Positions 46,313-56,792 of a stretch of 64,000 nt of DNA are shown piece after piece. The notes beneath the pieces were generated by a model. The model searched no databases and was not told where the DNA came from. It saw only the letters and a program-made list of their open reading frames with translations. This DNA comes from an uncultured Pseudomonadales bacterium (GTDB taxonomy: Bacteria; Pseudomonadota; Gammaproteobacteria; Pseudomonadales; Pseudohongiellaceae), in contig CASIAB010000006.1 of assembly GCA_949372635.1 (NCBI GenBank), positions 1 through 64,000 of the forward strand, in the 5' to 3' direction. Position 1 is the first letter of the stretch. The number at the start of each line of letters is the position of its first letter. The translations under genes were made by a program, and so were the position numbers.

Positions 46313-47443
46313 CTAGTCTGCCTGTTTTCTTAGAAAGGCAGGAATATCGAGATAATCCATGTCGGTATCTGAGCCCACAACAGCTGCTGCTCGAGAAAAA
46401 TTCTGTTTACGCATTACCGCTGGCTTATCTAGATGGCGGTAGTCTGGCCTGTCAGTATTATCCACAACCTTAGTGGGTTTGGCGTGCTTATCGCCCAGAC
46501 CAGTAGCTACGACTGTGACGCGCATTTCATTCTCAAGACTTGGATCGATCACCGTGCCAACGACTACGGTTGCATCATCCGAAGCAAATTCTTCAATAGT
46601 ATCACCAACTTCAGAAAATTCGCCCAAAGATAGATTCTCTCCAGCCGTGATATTAACTAAAATTCCTCGCGCACCTTGCAGATTCACGTCTTCTAGCAAC
46701 GGGCTACGAATCGCAGCTTCTGCTGCCTCCCTTGCTCGGTCAGCGCCAACCGCCGAACCAGTGCCCATCATAGCCATACCCATTTCAGACATCACCGTTT
46801 TAACATCAGCAAAATCCACGTTAATCATGCCTGGGTTCATAATTAGATCAGCGATACCTTTCACAGCACCTAACAATACATCATTCGCAGCTTTAAATGC
46901 TTCCAGTAACGTTGCCTCTTTACCTAGCACGTCTAATAATTTTTCATTTGGAATAGTAATCAAAGAATCCACGTGCTCCGAGAGTAGTTGAATACCCTCT
47001 TCCGCAATCTTGGAGCGCTTTTTACCTTCGAACGGGAAAGGTCGAGTAACGATAGCAACGGTTAAAATACCCATCTCCCTAGCCACTTCGGCAACGATAG
47101 GCGCGGCACCTGTTCCTGTCCCCCCCCCCATACCTGCAGTGATAAAAACCATATCGGATCCGGACAAAATTTCAGCGATTTCATCTCTATCTTCCAGCGC
47201 TGCTTGTCGACCGATCTCTGGATTTGCCCCTGCGCCAAGACCTTTCGTTATATTGCTGCCCATCTGCAATATCGTCTTAGCTTTCAGATTATGCAACGCC
47301 TGTGCATCTGTGTTAGCACAGACAAACTCTACACCTTCTACCTGATTATTGATCATATGATGCACGGCGTTCCCGCCTCCACCACCAACGCCTATGACTT
47401 TAATTTCAGCGCTCTGCGCAACGTTCTCGACTAATTCAAACAT
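46313..47443 (-). CDS. ftsZ: Cell division GTPase FtsZ
   Basis: FtsZ polymerises into the Z-ring that organises septation. The 376-residue protein has VIGVGGGGGNAVHHM (about 16-30) and the tubulin signature GMGGGTGTGAAP (about 104-115). The C-terminal conserved peptide DYLDIPAFLRKQAD is expected to bind FtsA and ZipA. The glycine run at 106-108 is encoded by a ten-G tract (ATG GGG GGG GGG), a slippage-prone sequence in an essential gene. It is the last gene of the dcw cluster and ends at a strong terminator. Confidence 0.98.
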   Translation of the reverse strand: MFELVENVAQSAEIKVIGVGGGGGNAVHHMINNQVEGVEFVCANTDAQALHNLKAKTILQMGSNITKGLGAGANPEIGRQAALEDRDEIAEILSGSDMVFITAGMGGGTGTGAAPIVAEVAREMGILTVAIVTRPFPFEGKKRSKIAEEGIQLLSEHVDSLITIPNEKLLDVLGKEATLLEAFKAANDVLLGAVKGIADLIMNPGMINVDFADVKTVMSEMGMAMMGTGSAVGADRAREAAEAAIRSPLLEDVNLQGARGILVNITAGENLSLGEFSEVGDTIEEFASDDATVVVGTVIDPSLENEMRVTVVATGLGDKHAKPTKVVDNTDRPDYRHLDKPAVMRKQNFSRAAAVVGSDTDMDYLDIPAFLRKQAD

Positions 47444-47500
47444 ATAGCCCCCTCATTCATGATAATCTAGCCTATTGGTTATTAACTACTAAGATTAAAA

Positions 47501-48736
47501 TCAAAAATTTCCTTGGAACCAATTCTTTACCCTGTCCACAATCTGGATCTGTGGCACGCGCTTTGAATCGATTCCGCCTCTCTCCTGATATTGCTTTAAG
47601 CCGTACAGCAACAATCCAACCCCAGTAGAATAAATTGGATTTCTTACAATATCTGCTAAACCATTGACATTATGAGGAGCACCGATGCGTACCGGAGCAT
47701 GAAATATTTCTTCAGCCAGATCAACAACGCCTTCCATTTTACTAGTGCCGCCGGTTAGGACAATTCCCGCTGCTAGCAGGTTCTCGAACCCGCTTCGTTG
47801 CAACTCGGCTTGCACTAATGTGAATAATTCGTCATAGCGCGGCTCAACCACCTCTGCCAATGCTTGCCTGGAAAGCTCTCTTGGCGTTCTATCTCCGACG
47901 CTAGGCACCTTCAGAGTCTCATCGGCGCTAGCCAATTGAGTCAAAGCGCAGGCATATTTAATCTTTATCTCTTCTGCGTTTTCTGTCGGTGTGCGCAGTG
48001 CCATCGCTATATCATTCGTCACCTGATCGCCAGCTATGGGAATGACACCTGTGTGCCGTATAGCACCTTCTGTAAAAATTGCAATATCAGTGGTGCCTCC
48101 GCCAATATCAACGAGACAAACACCGAGCTCTTTCTCATCATCTGTAAGAACACTATAGGCCGAGGCCAATTGCTCTAAAATAATTTCGTCAGTTTCTAGG
48201 CCACAGCGCTTTATACATTTGTCAATATTCTGCACCGCATTAATCGCGCAGGTGACTAAGTGTACTTTCGCCTCAAGACGAACACCGGACATGCCCAGCG
48301 GCTCCTTAACACCTTCCTGCGAATCGATGATGTATTCCTGTGGCAATATGTGCAGAACTTTCTGATCAGCAGGAATAGCGACTGCTTGCGCCGCATCGAT
48401 AACGCGCTCAACATCGGCCTTCATGACCTCACCATCTCGAATTGCTACGATTCCATGAGAGTTCATACTTTTAATATGACTACCGGCAATCCCGGCATAG
48501 ACTGAATGAATCTGGCATCCCGCCATTAGCTCAGCTTCTTCGATTGCACGCTGAATGGATTCAACGGTCGATTCGATATTGACTACAGTACCTTTCTTAA
48601 GGCCGCGAGAAAGATGGCTACCAATACCCATGATATCCAGACCACCGTCCGCATTGATATCCCCAACTATAGCCACGACCTTAGAAGTGCCTATATCCAA
48701 TCCAACAATCATGTTTTCGCTTGCTGATTCATTCAT
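47501..48736 (-). CDS. ftsA: Cell division protein FtsA
   Basis: FtsA is an actin-like protein that tethers FtsZ to the membrane. The 411-residue protein starts ENMIVGLDIGTSKVVAIVGD (phosphate 1 loop). It contains CLVDIGGGTTDIAIFTEGAIRHT (phosphate 2) and ILTGGTSKMEGV, and ends with an amphipathic helix, DRVKNWFQGNF, that inserts in the membrane. The 1C subdomain (about 85-165) replaces the actin 1B subdomain. It lies between ftsQ and ftsZ in the usual order. Confidence 0.97.
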   Translation of the reverse strand: MNESASENMIVGLDIGTSKVVAIVGDINADGGLDIMGIGSHLSRGLKKGTVVNIESTVESIQRAIEEAELMAGCQIHSVYAGIAGSHIKSMNSHGIVAIRDGEVMKADVERVIDAAQAVAIPADQKVLHILPQEYIIDSQEGVKEPLGMSGVRLEAKVHLVTCAINAVQNIDKCIKRCGLETDEIILEQLASAYSVLTDDEKELGVCLVDIGGGTTDIAIFTEGAIRHTGVIPIAGDQVTNDIAMALRTPTENAEEIKIKYACALTQLASADETLKVPSVGDRTPRELSRQALAEVVEPRYDELFTLVQAELQRSGFENLLAAGIVLTGGTSKMEGVVDLAEEIFHAPVRIGAPHNVNGLADIVRNPIYSTGVGLLLYGLKQYQERGGIDSKRVPQIQIVDRVKNWFQGNF

Positions 48737-48796
48737 GGCTTGAATTCTCTAGACAAGAGGCATCAAAAAGGCTTAAAAATATTTGGTGGAACTGAA

Positions 48797-49612
48797 TCAC
48801 CGAACTGCCACTCCTGTAAAATTTGACTCGGTATCACCTACCGCTATTCCGTTTGCGTATCTCAAATCGATAGATTGAAATTGGGATGATTCCCCAATTG
48901 ATTGGTTCAAATAAAAATCAATAAAGCGCTGCGTCTTCTCAAATACATCATCTCTGCCAGCTGCAACCTGCATTTGTTCATTTAGTAAGTAATCCCAACT
49001 ACCACGTTTGCTTAGGCTCAATCCGGAGAGGCGCAAACCTGCTGGAAACAAAATTTGATTGAGCTCCTGGTACTGCAACATCACTGCCTCTTGAGAGTCT
49101 TCTGGACCAGTGAGCCGAGGCAGGGAGCTTAGCTCTGGCAATCTCCCAGGCTGAAAAATATCGCCGTATTGATTTAGCAATTGCTCATTACCCCATCGTG
49201 CTATAGCTACTTGCTCTGTCAGATTCAATGATAACGTGCCCGGCCAAATTCGCGTCACCGACGCCTGTAGAATCCACGGGTGAAGTTCTAGCTCTTGCTT
49301 CGCCTCGACAACATCGAAATCGAAGAAGCCATTTCCCATAAACGGAGCTAACACCCTGCCAACTTCAGCCTCACTTATTCTTTGCCACTGGTTTTCGATT
49401 CTAACTTTGCTGACCGGGCGATTTAAGAATCCAGATATATCTGCTCTGTTTTGAGCTATCACCAAAGCAGCACAAACTAATACCGCAGCAAACATGCAGA
49501 GCCCCCGATTGCCTGAAGACCTCGGCTTAAGCGGCTGGTTCCCCAAGCGGGAATTGCGGCGCGTTGAATGTATGCCGCTTCCCGTTCTAATCGCTCTATT
49601 TGTAGTTGCCAT
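48797..49612 (-). CDS. ftsQ: Cell division protein FtsQ
   Basis: FtsQ is the bitopic divisome hub that recruits FtsL and FtsB. The 271-residue protein has a basic cytoplasmic tail (1-37), one membrane helix (about 38-57) and a POTRA domain starting VSKVRIENQWQRISEAEV. A beta domain with PWILQASVTRIWPGTLSLNLTEQVAIARWG (the conserved FtsQ signature) follows. It starts 4 bp after the ddl stop in cluster order and precedes ftsA by 60 bp. Length is normal. Confidence 0.95.
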   Translation of the reverse strand: MATTNRAIRTGSGIHSTRRNSRLGNQPLKPRSSGNRGLCMFAAVLVCAALVIAQNRADISGFLNRPVSKVRIENQWQRISEAEVGRVLAPFMGNGFFDFDVVEAKQELELHPWILQASVTRIWPGTLSLNLTEQVAIARWGNEQLLNQYGDIFQPGRLPELSSLPRLTGPEDSQEAVMLQYQELNQILFPAGLRLSGLSLSKRGSWDYLLNEQMQVAAGRDDVFEKTQRFIDFYLNQSIGESSQFQSIDLRYANGIAVGDTESNFTGVAVR

Positions 49613-49616
49613 CTTT

Positions 49617-50555
49617 TTAGTTAACCGTTTGCTCTAGTTCTATTATTGTTAATAATAAATTGCCAAAATTGATTCCAGCCTGCTTCGCTGCAATCGGCAC
49701 AAAACTATGGGCAGTCATGCCTGGAATCGTATTAAGCTCCAGCAAATAGAATGCGCCGTCTTGATCTTGCATTACATCAACTCTTGCCAAGCCTTCACAT
49801 CCGAGACTTGTATAGGCAGCACGCGCTAGGTCGTTAAGCTCGATCTGCTCCTTGCCGCTCAATAGAGCAGGGCAGATAATTTCTGTTCTTTCATCGATAT
49901 ACTTTGCATCGAAGTCATAAAATTCTCTAGATGTGCGTACTTGAGCCGTGGGTAGCAATTGATCCCCAATCACACCTACTGTGAATTCTTTGCCGACCAC
50001 ACACTTCTCTGCCATTACTTCCGAATCAAACTCACTGGCCAACTCGAATTGTTTTTGCAGACTGGCTGCGTCTTTCACTATTGCTATACCTAAGCTAGAT
50101 CCGCCATTCACTGGCTTCACAACCGCCACTTCAAAATCATCTATCAAAGCCTGCCAATCTGTTGCTTCATTCAACTTCACGTAATCGGCGGCATTCAATC
50201 CCATGCACTGCCAAATCAACTTGCTCTTCACCTTATCCATGGCGAGGGCCGAGGCCAGTACACCGCTCCCGCTATAGGGAATCTTCAAAAGTTCTAGAAG
50301 CCCCTGAATCGTGCCATCTTCCCCGCCCTGCCCATGTAACATGATGAGCGCTAGATCTGGCTTCAAGTTTTCCAGATCTGCGACAATCGTATCGCCCACA
50401 TCTAGAACACTTACGTTTACGCCAATTTCCAACAATTTCTGATAGACCGCTTCCCCACTGAGCAGGGATATTTCACGCTCTGAGGAACTCCCGCCTTTCA
50501 GTACTACAACGTGTCCGCAACTTTCTATGATTTTCTCTTTATTTATCGTTCTCAT
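49617..50555 (-). CDS. ddlB: D-alanine--D-alanine ligase
   Basis: Ddl joins two D-alanines for the peptidoglycan pentapeptide. The 312-residue ATP-grasp enzyme contains LKGGSSSEREISLLSGEAV and LHGQGGEDGTIQGLLELLKIPYSGSGVLASALAMDK. Also present are VKPVNGGSSLGIAIVK and the C-terminal LLELNTIPGMTAHSFVP. It is the dcw-cluster type (DdlB-like), between murC and ftsQ. The start ATG at 50555 has AGAAATAAAC upstream, a moderate ribosome binding site. Confidence 0.96.
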   Translation of the reverse strand: MRTINKEKIIESCGHVVVLKGGSSSEREISLLSGEAVYQKLLEIGVNVSVLDVGDTIVADLENLKPDLALIMLHGQGGEDGTIQGLLELLKIPYSGSGVLASALAMDKVKSKLIWQCMGLNAADYVKLNEATDWQALIDDFEVAVVKPVNGGSSLGIAIVKDAASLQKQFELASEFDSEVMAEKCVVGKEFTVGVIGDQLLPTAQVRTSREFYDFDAKYIDERTEIICPALLSGKEQIELNDLARAAYTSLGCEGLARVDVMQDQDGAFYLLELNTIPGMTAHSFVPIAAKQAGINFGNLLLTIIELEQTVN

Positions 50556-50607
50556 TTGTTTATTTCTTGACCGCTAAATACAAAAATCTTCCATAAAAAT
50601 CAATTAA

Positions 50608-52035
50608 TTATGCTTTAAAACCCAATTTGGCCAATTGTTTGGCCAAAGAACCGACGCTTCCTGCTCCTTGAGTCAAAATGATGTCCCCAGGTCGGACTAA
50701 ATCACTAAGAATTTCTTGCACCTCTGACTCTTCTTTAACGTACACAGGATCGACTTTCCCACGCAATCTAATGCTTCGACATAGGCTTCTTGAGTCCGCG
50801 CTGGCGATTTTTTTCTCACCCGCGGAGTACACCTCCAGCAGCAGCAAAACATCGGCCTCGCCTAACACTTCGACAAAGTCCTCATAGAGGTCCTTGGTGC
50901 GACTGTAGCGATGTGGCTGATAGACCATGACTAAGCGATTATCTGGCCATCCATCACGCAGAGCTCGCAGGGTAGCGGCAACTTCGGTAGGGTGATGCCC
51001 ATAATCATCGATCAGCATGACCGTCCCACCCTCTACGGAAAATTCACCCTGCACATCGAAACGACGACCAACTCCAGAGAAGTTTTCTATGCCATTTTGG
51101 ATATCATGGGCTGCAATACCCTCGTCTGTAGCGATGGCAATTGCAGCCGTGGCATTCAACGCGTTGTGACGACCAGGCATATTGAATGTAATTTTCAGCT
51201 TGTCTGTTGCTTCCTTGCGCACCACCTCGAACTGGGTAACTTGTTGTTCCTGACTCAAATTAATGATTCTAAAATCTGCATCCTCAGCGAAGCCATAGGT
51301 GATTTTAGGCCTAGATATGCGCGGCAGCAGTTCGCGCACGACCGGATCGTCAATGCACAACACCGCCAACCCATAGAAAGGGAGATTGTGCAAAAAGTCT
51401 ATGAAGTATTTCTTTAGATTCTCGAAGTCACCCCCGTAGGTACTCATGTGATCAGCTTCAATGTTCGTCACAACCGCGACCATAGGTTGTAGATGCATGA
51501 ACGAGGCGTCGCTCTCATCAGCCTCCGCTACTAAATATCTACTCTCTCCCAATCGAGCGTTGGTTCCAGCGCTATTCAGCAGCCCCCCAATAACGAATGT
51601 TGGGTCGAAGCCAGCCTGAGCCAATACAGAGGCTACAATACTTGTAGTCGTGGTTTTACCATGGGTGCCCGCGATAGCGATTGAGTGACGGTAGCGCATC
51701 AACTCAGCCAGCATCTCTGCACGAGCTATCAGTGGCTTAGATTCATTGATTGCCGCTTTGATTTCCGGATTACTCTGGTCGATAGCGCTGGAGTAAACAA
51801 CTACGTCGGCATTCTTAACATTCGCCGCGTCGTGGCCAAAAAATATCTCCGCGCCTATGGATTCTAAACGCACTGTATTCGGTGACTCCCTGAGATCTGA
51901 ACCGCTGATTTTATAACCCTGATTTAGTAATACTTCGGCCACACCACACATGCCAGCGCCGCCGATACCAACAAAATGAAGTCTATTGATGCGCCTCATC
52001 TCCGGAATAATATGTCGATTAGCTGCGCTACGCAT
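50608..52035 (-). CDS. murC: UDP-N-acetylmuramate--L-alanine ligase
   Basis: MurC adds L-alanine to UDP-MurNAc with ATP. The 475-residue protein contains [17 protein letters not shown] near the N-terminus and the P-loop [19 protein letters not shown]. It also has [16 protein letters not shown] and [18 protein letters not shown]. The ATG at 52035 places the start inside murG (8-bp overlap). An internal ATG ten codons in, [11 protein letters not shown], is an equally plausible start. The cluster order murG-murC-ddl-ftsQ is typical for gammaproteobacteria. Confidence 0.96.
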   Translation of the reverse strand: MRSAANRHIIPEMRRINRLHFVGIGGAGMCGVAEVLLNQGYKISGSDLRESPNTVRLESIGAEIFFGHDAANVKNADVVVYSSAIDQSNPEIKAAINESKPLIARAEMLAELMRYRHSIAIAGTHGKTTTTSIVASVLAQAGFDPTFVIGGLLNSAGTNARLGESRYLVAEADESDASFMHLQPMVAVVTNIEADHMSTYGGDFENLKKYFIDFLHNLPFYGLAVLCIDDPVVRELLPRISRPKITYGFAEDADFRIINLSQEQQVTQFEVVRKEATDKLKITFNMPGRHNALNATAAIAIATDEGIAAHDIQNGIENFSGVGRRFDVQGEFSVEGGTVMLIDDYGHHPTEVAATLRALRDGWPDNRLVMVYQPHRYSRTKDLYEDFVEVLGEADVLLLLEVYSAGEKKIASADSRSLCRSIRLRGKVDPVYVKEESEVQEILSDLVRPGDIILTQGAGSVGSLAKQLAKLGFKA

Positions 52036-53128
52036 GGACTAACTCCAAACATCGGCGCGCTATAATTTCATCCGCGTCGCAAATCGCTATGGATTTTGAG
52101 ATATCACTCATTTGCTTTAATTTGCCGCGGTTTTCATGCAACTCCAACACCAGAGCTTTTAGCGAAGTAGCAGTCAATCCATTTTGCTCCAAAAGAAATG
52201 CGGCACCGGCCTGAACTAGCCAATTTGCGTTGTGTGTTTGCTGCTGATCGCTGTGGTGTGGGTACGGAATCAATATCGAAGGCAGCCCAACCGCCGCAAG
52301 CTCACTTACAGTGCTTGCGCCGGAACGACAAATCACTAAATCGGCCCAACTATAAGCCTCAGCCATGTCACTGATGAATGCTGAGATAGTTATATCATCC
52401 TTTGAGTCTAAACTTTTATTCGCATAGGCAGCCTGGGCTCTTGCTAATGTTCTCTCACCCGTTTGATGGCGCACACTCGGGCGTATTTCTTTTGGAAAGT
52501 CCGCTAACACAGCTGGAATCACTTCGTTAATAGCCAATGCTCCCTGGCTACCGCCGAGCACAAGTATTTGCAATCGCTGAGATGATTCTCTGGTGCTTCG
52601 TGGTCGAGTCGCAAGAGCCGCAATTTCTTTACGTAGCGGGTTTCCGGTATGTATTATTTTCGCATTCTTAGAAAACGTATTAGGGAAGGCTTCGAATACC
52701 TGGTTCGCCACCTTTGCCAAGAACTTATTGGTAAAACCAGGCACGGCATTCTGCTCATGAATCACTAGTCTCCTGCCCATTAATTTGGCCGCCAGACCTC
52801 CCGGGCCTGAAACGAATCCTCCCATCCCCAGTACACAATCTGGCTGAACCTCTGAAAGTATTCGCATTGATTGAATTAGCGCCTGCGCTAGCATGAAAGG
52901 TGCAACTATTAGCCTTGCCACTCCCTTGCCTTTGAGGCCCTTCGCAGAAACGGCATGAATTCGAATCCCCGTTCCTTCAAGAAGTCTGTTTTCCATTCCC
53001 TGATGAGTACCCATCCATTCAGTTCGGACATTCTGCTCTTGCAATTTCTGAGCAATCGAAAGCGCCGGGAATACATGTCCCCCTGTTCCGGCCGCCATAA
53101 TTAAAACAGTTATGTTTTCAACTGACAC
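52028..53128 (-). CDS. murG: UDP-GlcNAc--lipid I transferase MurG
   Basis: MurG makes lipid II by adding GlcNAc to lipid I on the cytoplasmic face. The 366-residue GT-B protein shows [19 protein letters not shown] (about 11-29), [27 protein letters not shown] and [18 protein letters not shown]. The sugar-nucleotide motif [37 protein letters not shown] is also intact. It overlaps murC by 8 bp and follows ftsW by 8 bp. Length is normal. Confidence 0.96.
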   Translation of the reverse strand: MSVENITVLIMAAGTGGHVFPALSIAQKLQEQNVRTEWMGTHQGMENRLLEGTGIRIHAVSAKGLKGKGVARLIVAPFMLAQALIQSMRILSEVQPDCVLGMGGFVSGPGGLAAKLMGRRLVIHEQNAVPGFTNKFLAKVANQVFEAFPNTFSKNAKIIHTGNPLRKEIAALATRPRSTRESSQRLQILVLGGSQGALAINEVIPAVLADFPKEIRPSVRHQTGERTLARAQAAYANKSLDSKDDITISAFISDMAEAYSWADLVICRSGASTVSELAAVGLPSILIPYPHHSDQQQTHNANWLVQAGAAFLLEQNGLTATSLKALVLELHENRGKLKQMSDISKSIAICDADEIIARRCLELVHA

Positions 53129-53136
53129 GTTACTAC

Positions 53137-54315
53137 CTAAGCCTCACCAACATCATTGATTCTGTTATCGATCTCGTATTCAATACGAACTAGCAAGCCA
53201 ATCATAAAGAAACTCATGATCAGGCTTGCCCCTCCATAACTCATGAAAGGCAACGTTAAACCTTTTACAGGAAGTAAGCTTATGCTCGCCCCTACATTGA
53301 TCATCGTCTGACCCGCAAATAATAGTCCAAGACCGTACGCGAAAAACGCGGGAAATAATTTATTTTCTTGCTGTGCTTTCTGACCAATAGAAAACGCCTT
53401 ATAGATAAGCATAGAAAACAAAAGTATCACCGTAGCGACACCAATCAACCCCAACTCCTCACCTACGATGGCTAATACAAAGTCATTGTGCGCCTCTGGT
53501 AAAAAGTAAAGTTTCTGTATGCTATTTCCGAGACCGACGCCGAACCATTCGCCGCGGCCAAAAGCCACTTGCGCCATCGCTTGTTGATATCCGCCATTTG
53601 TTACGTTTTCAACAGCCCAAGGATCTAAGAAAGAAGTTATTCTATCAATCACATAAGGCTTCATTACCGCAAGCAAAGCGATTGCACCCATGCAAAAAGT
53701 TAACATCAATAAAATGCGGTAAAGCTTCGCTCCCGCCAAAAAAATCATGCAAAGCGCTGTAAGTGTCAAAATAACCATCGTTCCATGGTCAGGCTGGAAA
53801 TGAAATAAGGTTACGGCAGCACCAACAACTAAAAGCGGCTTATAGAATCCGGACCACTTTTCGCGAACTTCATCCAGCTGTCTCTCTAAAAATGCAGCTA
53901 GATAGACCACGATAAAAATCTTAGATAACTCCGACGGTTGAAGATCGAAAAGGACTAGATCTATTCTCCTCGTGCTCCCCTTAACTGACTCACCGATGCC
54001 GGGCACAAGCACTAACAGCAGTAGTGCAAACGACCCCATTAACAAATACCAACTCTGTGTACGCCACGTTGTGACTGGAATATAAAGAGTTGCCACTAGA
54101 ACGAGCATCCCTATGGCAGAAAAAATTAGCTGCCTCTTAAGGAAGAAGAATGGATCAGCGTATTGACTACTAGCTAACTCGACTGATGCGGACGTCATCA
54201 TCAACAAACCAATAAACAACAGCAGCAAGGCACATAGCAGCATGCTATTCACTGACCGTGGCTGAATCGAGTCGATGAGACTTTTTGTCGGTATTATTCC
54301 TCCCGCCATGCTCAT
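53137..54315 (-). CDS. ftsW: SEDS-family peptidoglycan polymerase FtsW
   Basis: FtsW is the septal glycan polymerase working with FtsI. The 392-residue protein has about ten membrane segments. SEDS-family signatures include DLQPSELSKIFIVVYLAAFLERQ, QPDHGTMVILTLTALCMIFLAGAK, YQQAMAQVAFGRGEWFGVGLGNSIQK and LPEAHNDFVLAIVGEELGLIG. The aspartate of the FQPDHGT region is the expected catalytic residue. A short cytoplasmic N-terminus precedes helix 1. It overlaps murD by 4 bp (ATGA). Confidence 0.96.
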   Translation of the reverse strand: MSMAGGIIPTKSLIDSIQPRSVNSMLLCALLLLFIGLLMMTSASVELASSQYADPFFFLKRQLIFSAIGMLVLVATLYIPVTTWRTQSWYLLMGSFALLLLVLVPGIGESVKGSTRRIDLVLFDLQPSELSKIFIVVYLAAFLERQLDEVREKWSGFYKPLLVVGAAVTLFHFQPDHGTMVILTLTALCMIFLAGAKLYRILLMLTFCMGAIALLAVMKPYVIDRITSFLDPWAVENVTNGGYQQAMAQVAFGRGEWFGVGLGNSIQKLYFLPEAHNDFVLAIVGEELGLIGVATVILLFSMLIYKAFSIGQKAQQENKLFPAFFAYGLGLLFAGQTMINVGASISLLPVKGLTLPFMSYGGASLIMSFFMIGLLVRIEYEIDNRINDVGEA

Positions 54316-55673
54316 TGCAAATTCCCCACTGACTCTATGAAAGCGAAGCCTCGATGTTGAAAATTTTCAAACATATCGAAACTAGCGCAAGCAGGCGATA
54401 GCAATACTGCATCACCAGCAGCTGATTGCTGTAAAGCTACTCGCGCAGCATCGGGTATATTATTTGCGAAATAGGTCTTAATTTCAGTATCGAAATAGCT
54501 CGCCATTTCTGCTGCATCTTGCCCAATAAGAATTACCGCCTTGCCCCACTTATTCATCGCAGGTACTAGAGCGGTGAAATTTGCCCCCTTTGCGATACCA
54601 CCGGCAATCAAGACTATGTGTCCAGAAATATGCTCACCCAGACCTTCAACAGCGGCCACAGTCGCACCAACATTTGTTCCTTTAGAGTCATTGTAAAAAT
54701 CGACTCCATCAATATTTGCTACCCATTGACAACGATGCGGCAATCCGGAGAACTCGGTGATCGCGGCCTTGATCGCATTCATGTCTATGCCTATTGCCAT
54801 TGATAGTGCTACTGCTGCTAATACGTTTGAAATATTGTGCTGACCAAAAACTTTTAACTCGTTTACCGAGACAATCTTTTCTAATTGATAGGCTAAGTAT
54901 AAATCACCACCTTCCTCGAGCACCCCCAGACCGTTTAGACCAGCTCGACCAAACCCAAAGTCCCATACTGCTGCGTCACTCTCTACGAGAGGGGAACTCT
55001 CTTTGTCGTCACGGTTGATAACTACCTGTTTACAGCCGTTGAATATTCTTTGCTTCGCCCGTCGATAGTCGTCAATACCTTCATATCTATCCATATGATC
55101 TGCGCTCAAATTCAAGATAGTGCCTACAGCTGCCCCTAAGTTCTGAGTCGTTTCCAGCTGAAAGCTCGATAGCTCCAGCAGGTAAAGATCTTTCTCATCT
55201 TCTGCTAACAAATCGAGGGCTGGCTTAAAATTATCCCCATCTAGGTTGCCGCCTAACCCAAATTTCTTACCAGCTTTAGTTAGTATCTCCGCCAGCATTG
55301 CTACCACAGTGCTCTTACCATTTGATCCCGTAACAGCAATAATAGGCGAAGCTACTTGCTTCGAAAAAATGTCTATGTCGCCAGTAATAGCAACACCGGC
55401 TTCCTTTGCCGCTTCGACTTCTACGCTACGAATACTTATGCCAGGGCTAACAACAAGCTGCTTCGCCGTTACAAATGTCTCTAAGTTAAAGCTGCCTAAT
55501 TCACATTCAACGTCTGGATACATCTCGATCAATGACGCAAGGCCTGGCGGTTCATCACGACTATCTACTACTTTGACTCTTTCTCCCGTTGACGCAAAAT
55601 ATTTCACGCAAGACAGCCCGGTATTACCCAGCCCAACAATCACGGTAAGACGGTTATCTAGCTCAGTCGCCAT
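54312..55673 (-). CDS. murD: UDP-N-acetylmuramoyl-L-alanine--D-glutamate ligase
   Basis: MurD adds D-glutamate to UDP-MurNAc-L-Ala. The protein (453 aa from the ATG at 55673, MATELDNRLTVIVGLGNTG) has the N-terminal UDP-binding Rossmann motif VGLGNTGLSCVKY, the P-loop AVTGSNGKSTVVAMLAEIL, LNLSADHMDRYEG and NDSKGTNVGATVAAV. A longer frame from 55694 would add seven residues and is less likely. It overlaps ftsW by 4 bp and follows mraY by 36 bp. Size and motif order are standard. Confidence 0.96.
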   Translation of the reverse strand: MATELDNRLTVIVGLGNTGLSCVKYFASTGERVKVVDSRDEPPGLASLIEMYPDVECELGSFNLETFVTAKQLVVSPGISIRSVEVEAAKEAGVAITGDIDIFSKQVASPIIAVTGSNGKSTVVAMLAEILTKAGKKFGLGGNLDGDNFKPALDLLAEDEKDLYLLELSSFQLETTQNLGAAVGTILNLSADHMDRYEGIDDYRRAKQRIFNGCKQVVINRDDKESSPLVESDAAVWDFGFGRAGLNGLGVLEEGGDLYLAYQLEKIVSVNELKVFGQHNISNVLAAVALSMAIGIDMNAIKAAITEFSGLPHRCQWVANIDGVDFYNDSKGTNVGATVAAVEGLGEHISGHIVLIAGGIAKGANFTALVPAMNKWGKAVILIGQDAAEMASYFDTEIKTYFANNIPDAARVALQQSAAGDAVLLSPACASFDMFENFQHRGFAFIESVGNLQ

Positions 55674-55709
55674 CAAAGTAATCCCAATTATCAATCCATC
55701 TAATTGTGC

Positions 55710-56792
55710 CTAGCGTAGCTTTAAAGTAGCCAAGCCAAACAAAACCAACATGACGGTTATAATCCAGAACCGCACAATAACTCTAGGTTCGGGCCAGCCC
55801 TTTAGTTCGAAATGATGATGCAATGGCGCCATTTTAAAAACGCGCTTACCAGTCAACTTAAAGAAAGCCACTTGAATGATTACCGAAGCTGTCTCTGCTA
55901 CGAATATTCCACCCATTATGAAAAAGACTATCTCATGACGCGAGACGATTGCCAAAACAGCGAGCGCAGCACCAAGCGCGAGCGACCCAACGTCTCCCAT
56001 AAAAATTTGCGCAGGATATGTGTTAAACCACAAGAATCCAAGACCAGAGCCCAGCAGAGCTCCTGCGAAAATAACCACCTCACCGGAACCTACTATATAA
56101 GGGATATTTAAATAGGCCGAGAATTCTGTATGGCCGGCCAGATATGCGATCACGCCGAGTGCGCCACCCACCATCACTGTCGGTAAAATTGCCAGACCAT
56201 CGAGGCCGTCGGTTAGGTTCACCGCATTACTAAAACCCACGATAATGAAGCAACTGACTGCGATATAGAGAATACCAACATCGATAGACACATCTTTGAA
56301 AAAAGGAATAATATAGCTAATTTCGGCTGCGCTAAATGCCGTGTAGTAGAGCGAAATAGCTGCGCCTATCCCAATGGCGGTTTGCCATAAGAGTTTCCAG
56401 CGCGCAGACAATCCAGTGGTGTTTTTTCTAAATATTTTGCGATAGTCGTCTACCCATCCAATTGCACCATAAAGTATAGTGACCAACAAAGTCACCCATA
56501 CATAATGATTAGACAGATCTGACCATAACAATGTGCTTAAGACAATACTAACGAGGATCAGTGCGCCACCCATCGTAGGAGTGCCCGCCTTACTAAGATG
56601 AGTCTGCGGTCCATCATCACGAACCACTTGCCCGATCTGGTAATAGTTCAGGCGTCGGATCATAGTGGGGCCAATTAACAGGGAGATTCCTAGCGCCGTC
56701 AAGATGCTAAAAATTCCGCGTACGGTAATGTACTGCAGAACAGAAAAACTATTATCGAACTGGATTAAGTAATCTGATAGCCAAACTAACAT
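55710..56792 (-). CDS. mraY: Phospho-N-acetylmuramoyl-pentapeptide transferase MraY
   Basis: MraY transfers phospho-MurNAc-pentapeptide to undecaprenyl phosphate, forming lipid I. The 360-residue protein has ten membrane helices with [23 protein letters not shown], the catalytic aspartate pair in WVDDYRK (about 115-121), [14 protein letters not shown] and [14 protein letters not shown]. The HHHFELKGW motif near the C-terminus is intact. Length matches E. coli MraY exactly. It overlaps murF by 7 bp. Confidence 0.97.
   Translation of the reverse strand: MLVWLSDYLIQFDNSFSVLQYITVRGIFSILTALGISLLIGPTMIRRLNYYQIGQVVRDDGPQTHLSKAGTPTMGGALILVSIVLSTLLWSDLSNHYVWVTLLVTILYGAIGWVDDYRKIFRKNTTGLSARWKLLWQTAIGIGAAISLYYTAFSAAEISYIIPFFKDVSIDVGILYIAVSCFIIVGFSNAVNLTDGLDGLAILPTVMVGGALGVIAYLAGHTEFSAYLNIPYIVGSGEVVIFAGALLGSGLGFLWFNTYPAQIFMGDVGSLALGAALAVLAIVSRHEIVFFIMGGIFVAETASVIIQVAFFKLTGKRVFKMAPLHHHFELKGWPEPRVIVRFWIITVMLVLFGLATLKLR

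Noticed and set aside
46473..47345. Plus-strand ORFs opposite ftsZ
   Set aside because: Antisense shadows of a highly conserved gene, with no start signals or protein-like composition.
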